Origin: Ichthyosporea sp. XGB-2017a
Taxonomy: Eukaryota; Opisthokonta; Ichthyosporea
Length of the DNA stretch: 31,837 nucleotides
Reading direction: 5' to 3'
NCBI GenBank assembly: GCA_002811675.1
Contig: PDIM01000033.1
Span: forward strand, 1 to 31,837
Shown here one piece after another: positions 7,844 to 17,300 of the stretch (positions within the stretch are counted from its first letter, which is position 1; each line of letters starts with the position of its first letter). The notes beneath the pieces were generated by a model. It saw only the letters and a list, made by a program, of their open reading frames with translations. It was not told the DNA's origin and did no database searches. Made by a program: the position numbers and the translations under genes.

Positions 7844-8821
7844 TCATGATGCCGAAGAGCTGCTTGAAACAACTTGATTCCTTCTTGGCCGCTTGTAATT
7901 TTCTTTCCCATCTACGTTCTCATCTTCTATAATGTCCAACCCAACCCCCGAAGCGCTAAGAAGGACACTGTGAATCGACGCTGCATCAGAGACGATATAC
8001 TCCTTTGATGAACGGCTATCCCTTTCTTCCTCTTCGCTACTGCTGCTTCGACTCCTACCCGCAATGTTGCTTTCCCCGTCACTAGCACATTCATTGTCTG
8101 CCTGCTCTGTGTAGTCAGAATATATGTACTGATATGTCGACATTCCAATCATGAATAAATAAATATGAAAGCCAAGCAGATGTCCAATAAGGACCACTGC
8201 AAACCCTGTTATCATCAAGAAAACTACTGTCAAGCTAATGAACACACCCTGGCAAATTTCTTGACCGAATATTTCTAGAGGCTCTATGGAGTCATTATCG
8301 ACCAAATAGCCCACCAATGCATACAGCCCCATGCCAGTCACCCCAATGCATAGAATAAACCCCAAAGATATAGTCATAAAGAAAAGCCTGTAATTGCGAG
8401 ACCCAATGCAGTTATTTAGCCATCGACAATGATGATCAAAGTCCTTGACACACTTATCACAGGCCCGGCAATGCTTGCTACCTTCTTCCACGTCTGATTT
8501 ACAAATGTGACAATATTGATTTTCGATAACATGAGCATGCTTGGATCTATCAAACTCACCATGCTCTTCTCCTTCTTCCAATCGTTTTCTATATATTGCC
8601 TGGTCAGCAGGATTAATTACAGTGGATAAAATGTATATGACTACCAATAAGCCCAGAAGAGCTCCGAAAATAGTTCCAACGGCCCATTGTACCCCTGGAG
8701 GACTAGAAGAAGGTAAAAGTGGAATCAGACACCCATAAACGAATATGATTAACATGGCAATGAAAGCCCAAGAGCCCACCTGCAATGGGTGCAGGGGAGT
8801 TTCAAATCCATTTCTTCTCAT
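7844..8821 (-). CDS. DHHC palmitoyltransferase, ZDHHC1/11-like
   Basis: 325 residues from the ATG at 8821. It should transfer palmitate to cysteines of proteins at the Golgi or endosomal face. The start is chosen because MRRNGFETPLHPLQ aligns with the RRNG..PPHPLQ segment of human ZDHHC1. The frame is open for about 60 codons further upstream but has no ATG there. Membrane segments lie at about 17-37, 45-69, 146-173 and 192-223. The zinc-binding cysteine-rich domain is at about 101-150, with CHIC, KHCRACDKCV and the active DHHC at 129-132 (catalytic Cys132), then WLNNCIGSRNYRLF. Two side motifs deviate: DPA(D) after TM2 is NPAD, and the TTxE motif reads STYQ. The C-terminal tail is Ser- and Glu-rich. 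It is divergent from the Munc13-like gene. Confidence 0.9.
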   Translation of the reverse strand: MRRNGFETPLHPLQVGSWAFIAMLIIFVYGCLIPLLPSSSPPGVQWAVGTIFGALLGLLVVIYILSTVINPADQAIYRKRLEEGEEHGEFDRSKHAHVIENQYCHICKSDVEEGSKHCRACDKCVKDFDHHCRWLNNCIGSRNYRLFFMTISLGFILCIGVTGMGLYALVGYLVDNDSIEPLEIFGQEICQGVFISLTVVFLMITGFAVVLIGHLLGFHIYLFMIGMSTYQYIYSDYTEQADNECASDGESNIAGRSRSSSSEEEERDSRSSKEYIVSDAASIHSVLLSASGVGLDIIEDENVDGKENYKRPRRNQVVSSSSSAS

Positions 8822-9376
8822 GCTTGTGTACAAACTGCTAAATCTCACAAGGTACAAAAGAGTTAATGCATATAAACAAACGCCCTCAGCAGCGAAGACG
8901 AGAGGGGAGTGTGATGCATATGAAGAAAAGGAAAGTGATTGTCTGTTGTAGTCTAGGAGGCTATCTGTTTCTTGATAGGTTCGGAGTGGTGTAATGGATC
9001 AGACAGAGGCTGGTTTAAAGTTAAATCTCCCTGTGCCAGAGAGAAGAAGAAAGAGAGTCCAAAGAAAGAAAGGAATGTGGTGGAATAATAATGATCCAAT
9101 TCCCATAGCTACTCTACCCTAACCCTAGACCTAACCCTAGTCACTACATCAGCCACTCTCCAGCCTCGCCCTCCCTTATAACTCCTCCTCCTCCTCCTCC
9201 TATGTGACTGTACCAGTACAAGCACCAGCTACACCTCCCTCACAACTGGGGCATTGAGCAGCCAGCGAGTCTTACCAGATTACCACTGCTGCTACTGCTT
9301 AAACGTAGCATAGAGTCACTCTTTAGATAGTTTACCCACCACCTTTGCTCGGATTATCCGTTCTAAAGCTTTCACA
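8822..9376. promoter_or_regulatory. Shared divergent promoter region (DHHC gene and Munc13-like gene)
   Basis: The 555 nt lie between two divergent start codons and presumably carry both promoters. Visible elements: a CCAAT at 9096-9100, a telomere-like run at 9116-9140, and a CTC triplet run at about 9182-9201. No clear TATA box was found. The side next to the DHHC gene remains open in that gene's frame, so an unrecognised 5' exon cannot be excluded. Confidence 0.5.
9116..9140. repeat. Short interstitial telomere-like run
   Basis: The sequence reads ACCCTAACCCTAG followed by ACCTAACCCTAG: three near copies of CCCTAA, the complement of TTAGGG, inside a divergent promoter. Confidence 0.6.
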
Positions 9377-12300
9377 ATGAGCGAAGCATCCAGCAGGAAA
9401 TCGGTCCCTCCCTCCAGCTCATCTGAAGATGAGGATAATCTCGACTATTACTTATCACTTAAACCCTCAGAATTGTCAAGTAACAACAATCTTGTGTCCC
9501 TTACGCAAAAGACTGGTAAGTTTAAGCTTAGCTATAACCATGTGCATATACTGTGTGGTGTTTCAAAATTTCTAAGGCTTCTTGTGGTGGATTAAATTGT
9601 TAATTAATAGAGAAACGCAGGAGAGCATCGTCCGTGGATAGAAACATGATGCTGGAAGCCAAGCGTTATTTCAACGATAGCACAAATTACAACATCAAGG
9701 CTCAGCCAGTGGCAAAGGAACTGATCGAATTGTTCGAATATGTTATTCAGTTGGTGCTTACCCGAACGGATCGTGTTGGGATGGATAAGTCAGAGCTTGA
9801 TTTGAGTTGCTTAAAATCCAATCCACGAGATATTTTAAGCAGCTCTCATTTGCTGAAGTTTCTCAAAAATGCACTGAACATATCCGATGCAGATTTTAGC
9901 CAATGTGCAGAAAAGTACTCGAAGTCCTCCAATAGCAAAATAGTTAAAATTTCTTTGATAAGCGCCAGTAATCTTAAAGCAAAGGACGGGAAGAGTTCCA
10001 GTCCATATGCCACTATTTGCTTAGGAAGTAACATTCACTTCGAGGATAGTAAGGGGCAAGCTCCTGCAATGACTGTGATTAAGAAATCAAAGACTGTCCC
10101 TGAATCACTAAATCCAGTTTTTAACACGGTTTTTGAATTCAATATCGATCATTTGAAAGAAGCTAAATCAACCGAAGAAGGAAACTTTACTATTTTGTTG
10201 TGGACCAATGCAGGGAAAAAGATAAAATTCTTAGGCCAAGCTCAATGCAATGTTAATACGGTCCTGGCCAACGAAGGGGTCTTGGAAGAGGTGTTTACGC
10301 TTCAGAAGAGGTCCTCAAGATCTAATGTCGCAGGAACAATCAAAGCTAAATTTGAATATAGTGCGGGACTGCAAACAATGCCTAGCTCTAAAAGGCAGCA
10401 AACCATCGAAGAAAAAGAGCATCAGAAACGACTTTACGGATATCTTTTAGATGCACTTATTGGTCTTGAAATTGATGATGATCCAAAGTTTGACATAGAT
10501 TCTTGGAATGGACGACTGAAGCGAGATGAATCTATGTGGATCATGAAAGAATACAGACGGTCAATCGGCTTGAATAATGTTGACAAAAATATCTACTCTC
10601 TGTCTCGTCTTGTTTACCGCTATTGCACTCACCGCTTTCCTGGAAATCATCTCGAAGTACTCCTTCACCTTCCAGATGATGTAATTCCCAAACTCAAAGC
10701 TATTGAGGATGGCTTAAAAAGTAATACTCTCTTGGAGACTGGGGAATATGCACTAAATGTAATACAACCTGTGCTTGAATACCTTTATTCGATCGCAAAG
10801 TCCTCACTTCGTAACTTCCGCGAAGTTTTTGTACCCGAGTCAGAAAGTGAAAGGGATAAGTGCATGAGCGAATTTCGTGGGTGCCTGGATGTTATACGAT
10901 TAACTCATGCATTAATGAGACCCAATTGGCAGTGCTTTAATGTAAACAATGAATTTGTAAATGAGAAAGAAATGCTAGTCAAGCTCCTCAAAGACGACTT
11001 TGCGACTTTCTTTAACGACAAGATAAAGGAGCTAACAGAATTCTTAAATGCTGCTGAAAAAGTAGAGCCTAACTCAGATCACATATCTGAATTTAAATCA
11101 GACAACATCACTACTTATATTTCTAATCTTAATCAGGCTGCCACAAAAGATGTTGAAAAATTTCTTCCACCTTTCCGTGACATCATAAGAGAAACTATTC
11201 CAGATGTCGAGATGGTTGTCGAAGCTGCTAGAGTTTATTACGGCTTAACGATGGACAAGGTAGAGCCACTTGTTAAACTTACTGTTTGCGACCTTGCGGT
11301 CTCTATTAATGCTGATTGCTTTGAAATTTATCGAAGTGTCAAGGCTTTAAGAAAGGTATATACTCAGATACTAAAGTCTGAAATGAGTGGTTTGAAAGCA
11401 CACGTGGACATTGATAATGATGATGTGTATAAGCGAATCACATGCACACTAAACTTATTCGAACCTGTTTTGTCACAATGGATTGAATGTGTATCGCAAA
11501 ATGCTACGGATTGGGTGCAACGTGCTGTTGATGAAGATACGTATGAGCCCATTTCTGACACATCTTTGCATTCAAGTGCCGTTGTCGACATATTCGGAAG
11601 CTTTACTCAATGTATTGAGTATGTTGACAAACTTCAATGGCACAACAAGACTACTCTTCATAGCATTCATGAGCCTAAACTAGCTGCTGTTGTGTGCGAT
11701 TCCCTTACTAAATATGTTGTATATCTTTCTGAAAAATTTGGAATTTCTGGGAATATTGGCTATTATGAAGATGATTCCTTTACAGTGTCTACATCATTTT
11801 GTGTTGCTTTAAACAATCTAGTGCAGAGTTTTGATGAACTGAACTTGCTGAAAGATGTTATGCAGTTTTCTGACAGCGAAAATGATTTGTTTACAGAAGT
11901 TTACCGCCGTATTGGAGATGCAATCGACAAGCTCATAGAGGCTTTGTCCGATTCTTTAGAGCCTCAATTTTCTGACCATATATCATACGTTCTTGGGCAA
12001 AAGTTAGGGAGAGATCCGCCTCCGAAAGTGAAAGCCCAGCGCAAAAAGAACCCCCCCCTGGAAAAGCAGCTAAGCCGCAGAGTAAGCGAAGCTTCTGGAT
12101 TGAGACATATTATAGAAGAGAATGAAAAAAGGAGCACCGCCAGGGCAGGAAAGAGCAAGAAGTATGATAAAATTGTCAGTGCGCGTAAAAAGAAAGAAGA
12201 AAAGGAGCGCAAAAAAGCCGAAGATACTAAAAGCGAAACGGTGAAGTTTTCTAAATTCTTGAAGAAAAATTGGAACAAGTTGAAAGATGGCAAAACTGTC

Positions 12301-13479
12301 GCTGTCAAAGCAGACGAAAACAAGGTCCTTATTGCTTTGGACCCCTTTCTGCAATTTTTTAATTCTATCTTGTCAATTTTTGCCGAATATTTATATCCCG
12401 ACGTTTTGCGCAAAGTCCTTTTGGAAGTTTGGAGAAAAGTCGTAATTACAATTATGGAAATTGTTTCGCCTAAGGATGGTCGTAATCAGCGCCACGGAAG
12501 CTCGCGCCATTTGCATGCTAATGGCAGTCCTAAAATGAGCATTATGCAGAAAATGAATAGCCAGTTATCTCATATTTCACCGCAAAAAGATGGAACGAAA
12601 ACTTGCATAACCAGGATTGAGGCCGAAAGTTTACATGTTGTGCTTAGTGAAATTTTTGAGTTTTTCCATGCAGATGGCGAAGGATTGCCAGAAGACCAAC
12701 TCATGGTACGAGAATATCAGAAAGTAACACGTATGCTCAACTTAATGGCCATGACCACAGCAGAGCTAATGATGGTTTATTACCGGAGTCAGATAGACAA
12801 ACCGCAGTCGAACTCGAGCAGTAGAGGAAAGGGTGTTGTACATTACGAAGTAAAAAAGACAAATAACAAATCTGTGGATGTATATATCGAGCGGGCAACC
12901 GGTTTGCCCAATCCAGACCCTGGCAGCTACTATTCTGTGGCTGTGCGCTTGCGGCCGGACAAAGACTTAGAAAAGGAGGCTATTGAGCATGGGACCCCTG
13001 GCAAGAAGAACAAGGGTAGTGCACTCAAAGGATTTCTCAAAAAGACTACAAATTCTAAAGAGAGGGACCCCAATATGAACGTCAAACATTCAACAGAAAA
13101 GAAAGGTAAAATTGGTAACCCCGACTTCATGGAATTGTTCAAAGTACGTGATACTGACCACTATAGCTTCAAAGAAGTAAGCAAGGATGGCAAGCGCAAG
13201 GAAGTCAACTTGGATGACATGATTATACAAGTCAGTGTATGGCTAAAAAACAAACTTGGCAAGGACAAATTCCTTGGGGAATCGATAATTGGAGTAAAGG
13301 AGCTTGACTCGGATACAGGGGAAATGAAGGTAGCCAATGTTTCGCATCCTTTGGAAATGTTTGATATATCAGATGAAGTAGAACTGGTTCTATATACGCT
13401 ATTATCCCGAAAGCATGACAAGTCAGCCACAAAATTTGCTAAAAGACGGCTTCTTGATGATTTTGTGGATGAAGATTAG
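9377..13479 (+). CDS. Munc13/UNC13-like vesicle-priming protein (C2-MUN-C2)
   Basis: Two exons: 9377-9515 and 9611-13479. The 95-nt intron has donor GTAAGT and acceptor TTAATAG and splits a Glu codon in phase 1. The product has 1335 residues. Proteins of this family open syntaxin and template SNARE assembly at docking vesicles. The order C2A (about 156-296), MUN region with MHD1 (about 600-750) and MHD2 (about 957-1103), C2B (about 1122-1330), without a C1 domain, matches the Munc13-4/BAIAP3 branch. Both C2 domains lack most Ca2+ ligands: in C2A only Asp172 remains before SSSPY and loop 3 reads WTNAGKKIKF; C2B loop 3 reads VWLKNKLGKDKF. A very basic linker (about 853-947) separates MHD1 and MHD2. 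RRAS (Ser53) and RRVS (Ser872) fit protein kinase A consensus. Confidence 0.9.
9516..9610 (+). other. Phase-1 intron of the Munc13-like gene
   Basis: GTAAGT donor after ...CAAAAGACTG and TTAATTAATAG acceptor. The CGCAG 10 nt further on would break the frame, which fixes the choice of acceptor. Confidence 0.8.
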
Positions 13480-13563
13480 TGTTCTGTGGGAGACCTTGCA
13501 TGATTGAGTGTGTAAGGGGCTTTATTTTTGGTTTTTATTTAATTTTCTATTTAATGGCATAGC

Positions 13564-13569
13564 AATAAA
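13564..13569 (+). terminator. AATAAA hexamer of the Munc13-like gene
   Basis: It lies 85 nt after the TAG at 13477-13479, on the coding strand. Confidence 0.6.
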
Positions 13570-13590
13570 ACAAAAACGCTGTGAAGAAAG

Positions 13591-13618
13591 AGTAGAATTT
13601 CATTAGTAGAATTTCATT
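13591..13618. repeat. 14-bp perfect tandem duplication
   Basis: AGTAGAATTTCATT occurs twice, head to tail. Confidence 0.9.
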
Positions 13619-13648
13619 ACTTTTTCCTACCCCCCTCCCCCACTGCAA

Positions 13649-13687
13649 TCAAAGAAAGGTGGTCAAAGAAAGGTGGTCAAATGGTGG
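13649..13687. repeat. 14-bp tandem duplication with a partial third copy
   Basis: TCAAAGAAAGGTGG occurs twice (13649-13676) and is followed by TCAAATGGTGG, a shortened third copy. Confidence 0.9.
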
Positions 13688-14209
13688 GAATGACATGAAC
13701 TCTATTTGAAGATATTTTTAATAGTAGACCAAATTCCACCAAAGAGGTTCTTGAACCACATTTTCATTGCTGTCATCATGAACATGATTGCTTAGAATTA
13801 ACAATTATTTGAATTACGATTCGTCAAGCATATACAAGCCTTTTTTCCTGATTCAAACTAGTTTGCAAAGATGCAATTTAAAGTTAATTGATCTTTTTGC
13901 TAAGAATTTTAACTGTATTTGTCTCCTGGAAATTGAATACAACATGCAACACATAATTATAATATGCCTGAACTATTATCTGTTATCTAACATATAAGCG
14001 TAATTGTTCAAAATAGTTCTGTACATATTGACCACTGCAAGTTTATTTATAAAATTTGGTAATATATGGTTAAACGAGGATAGCTTTTACCTTATATGGC
14101 GAATAGGCTTATATATGGGAAAATGCATGTTTTGATTGATAATTACTTTTTATAATGCATCCCTGACAGACGTACAGACGAACAGCTTGCTTGTTGCTAG
14201 AGCTTTCTT

Positions 14210-14227
14210 GCATTATAATTATAATGC
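14210..14227. promoter_or_regulatory. 18-bp perfect palindrome upstream of the cyclase
   Basis: GCATTATAATTATAATGC equals its own reverse complement. It lies 125 nt before the cyclase ATG, where a dimeric transcription factor site could sit. No known binding site is recognised. Confidence 0.35.
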
Positions 14228-14351
14228 TTTATTGGGAGAACACTGGATATATAGCTGTCTGTGTAGCCAATGGCGTGGTGCATTTGTTTGATTTGCTCTG
14301 TGATTGCCAGTGATGCAGTAAAGCAAACCTGGGTGGGGAAAGGATTGCATA

Positions 14352-17300
14352 ATGAGTGAGGTGGGGGAAGCGGTTTTATCAGAGCCGCGGGGGTCTGAAG
14401 GTATAGCATTGCCTCAACAGGTTGTGCCACTCCCGAATATACAGAAACCTAGCAACTCCAGCTCGCCTTCGAAGCCTATAGTTATAGAAACGATAAGCAC
14501 AGCGGGGAAAATGCCACCACTCGGGGAAGATATTCTTCATGCTGAATCTCAGTATTCTTTTAACGCAGATGTTAACCACAGCAATCAAACGTTGGCAGTC
14601 ATGGGAAGTAATCAAATGCTGGAGAAGGGGAAAATGGTTGGGTCGTCAGCGTCCATAGTGTCTCTCCAGCAGCACCTTCGACAAGTGAAGAAATCTCACA
14701 AACGTGAAACTGGTGGAATGAAAAGAGGGCGTCGCAGTTCGGTGGCTGTCAATGTGAAAAAAACTAACGGAAAAGACAAAGTATCCGTTAGCTCAAATGT
14801 GCACCAAGAGAACTGCCATGAACTGCGGAAGTTTCTCAGTAATGTACTCATATCTCATTATGTAGAACACCCCGAGAATATTCGCAGCGATAAAGTAGGG
14901 ATCAACAAGTTGCGCGGAGCTTTCATGATCGCAGACGTAAGCGGATTCAGTAAACTGAGTGCTAAGTTGGAGCAGGCGGGTCCTAAAGGGGCAGAAAGGA
15001 TGTGTCAGTTCCTTAACCGATATTACACACTCATGATCAATATCATTGTAAAGTATGGGGGAGATATTCTTAAATACGCAGGGGATGCCTTGCTTGTCAT
15101 ATTCCGTGAGGCAACTGAGGAGGCAAAATATATCCCAAGCTTCTATACACAAAAGACAGTGTGCATGGCGAGTTGTCAGGCAGCGATTGAGATGACAAAC
15201 CAGTTGACAGGCTATAAGTTGGAAGATGATGTGACACTCTCCTTGCACATAGGTATTGTGTATGGGGACTTTTTGGGTCTACACTTCGGGCAACTCGATA
15301 GTGAGAGATGGGAATATATTGTGGTGGGTAAGCCTTTGCATAACCTTGGAGAAATAGTGGACACTGCCTTACCGGGGGAAACAGCGGTGTCCCTAGAAGT
15401 GGCGGAGATTCTGAAAGAAGAAGGGGAGTTCACTATTTCTCAGATAGAAAAGCCTGACGTTAATGTTCAACACAGTCGAATTCTTTTGAATATGAAAGAA
15501 TCGTGTTTGAAAGCATTAGAGGAGGCCAATGAACAAAAACGAAAATGTCTAGATATCACAGACGATGAAATGATAGATGCCTTTGAAATACTGGAGTCTT
15601 ATGTAGTAGTCCCTGTTCGCATTATCGTTGATCTTGGGTTGAACACAATTTGGCTAAATGAAATCAGAAGAATCACAACAATCTTTATTGGATTCCCTAC
15701 TATTCTGCAAGGTAGTGAGGATGTGGAAGCTGGAGACACAGATTTCATTGATCAATACCAGACTGCTTTTAGCCAACTCGTGAGCATAGTGCATAGCCGA
15801 AGAGGTTCTGTTTTGCAGTGTATCGTGGACGACAAAGGAACTCTGTTTATTGCTGCTTTTGGCATGCCGCCATTGTCTCACAACGAAGATATAGAAAGTG
15901 CTGTTCAAACTTGCTTAGATTATAAAAGTATTCGACTAAACACCAAGGTGCCATTTGGAAAACGAGACTACACTGCGGGATTTTCCATAGGAATAACAAC
16001 AGGCATAGCGTTCATTGGAGTTGTTGGTTCGGAAGAACATTGTGCATATACTTTGATTGGTGACTCTGTTAACATGTCTGCCCGTCTCATGAAGTATCCA
16101 TATGCCAGTCACAATATTCTTTGTGATTCCACGACCTATGAGGAGACTAAAAATCTTTTTGTGTATCGAAACATGGGCTCAATCAAGGTGAAAGGAAAGG
16201 AGGAAAGACTTGACGTCTACAGACCAATTGAAAGAATAATTCCCGATTTGAACGACATGAAAGGAACATTCTTAGAAAAATCTGTTCTTCAACTGGCATC
16301 AGTGGGGCTGAAAGCTATTGATAGGTCGGGAAATGGTGGGCAAGCCATATATGTGGGTGTTCAATATGGTGTGGGCCCGGGGAAATCGAACATTCTCAAC
16401 TTGCTCAAACAAGCCTTAATGCGAGAAATGCGCGACGTTGATACGCCAAGCTTTACCCTAGATGTGTTTGTTACTGGTTGCACATTCACAGATTCCCACG
16501 CTCCCTTATTTGCCCTACGCCATTTGCTTATGCATCTTCTAGATGTTAACGACAGTGACAGTTTAAAAGCAAAAGAGCAGAAGATTTTAGACTTTTTTGC
16601 CTCAGAAATTTCTGATGTAATGCCGAAACTTTTCCTTCTGAACGAAATTTTATTTGTGGATTTTGCTTCACAGGAAGAAGTGAGTGCTCCAGGTGGTGAT
16701 ATGAAAGACTCTATGGTGTCCAACGAAGGCGGAATTAACTATGAAGGACTTACAGACCTTTTGGTTAAGATGATAGACATCAGGAAAGGGGAGGGTGCCC
16801 TGTGCTACTTGGTTCATGATTCACACTGGATGGATGAAGACTCGCTCAGAATCATAGTATCCGCTCTTCCCAGACTGAAAAGATATATAGTTTACAGTTG
16901 TAGTTACTATTTTGAATTCCTCCAGAATATTGACCCAGATATCACAAAAGGGGGAAGGGACACCACTCCTTTGTTTCGTAAAGTTGATCTGAACAAAATG
17001 GAGCAGGACTACGACAGAGGGCATGATATCCTTATGCCTTCCTTATCAGAAGAATCTGCTCCAAAAAAGTCGTCGAAGAGGGCAAGCCTACTCAACCCTA
17101 TAGCAGGATTTCAAAAGATAAAGAACTATATTGCTGTGAAAAATGTGTTTAATAAGCTTGGGATAAATGTTGACTATATGATGAAAAAGTCATCAGCGGT
17201 CTCACAGGCGCCCAGTTCATTAGAGCTGACAACGATTGAAAACGAGATCCATGCATTTGATTCATTTCCAACGCGGGCACAGATGATTGTCAAAACTGCT

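Larger units (their letters stand above)
13480..14351. other. Intergenic region between the Munc13-like and cyclase genes
   Basis: No gene is seen. It holds the AATAAA of the Munc13-like gene (13564-13569), two different 14-bp tandem duplications, and an 18-bp palindrome 125 nt before the cyclase ATG. The rest is AT-rich and presumably includes the cyclase promoter. Confidence 0.5.

Noticed and set aside
7844-7846. TGA of the DHHC gene as a selenocysteine codon
   Set aside because: No homologous cysteine is expected at this tail position and no SECIS-like stem-loop was recognised; ordinary termination is simpler.
8978-9035. GGTGTAATGG block resembling a tRNA D-arm
   Set aside because: No T-arm GTTCGA motif and no acceptor stem at the expected distance.
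11964-12413. 149-codon minus-strand frame rich in Phe and Leu
   Set aside because: It is antisense to the Lys-rich linker of the Munc13-like protein; AAA/AAG codons read as Phe/Leu on the other strand.
13788-13997. 69-codon frame in the Munc13-cyclase spacer
   Set aside because: AT-rich, Ile/Asn/Leu-biased chance frame with no motif.
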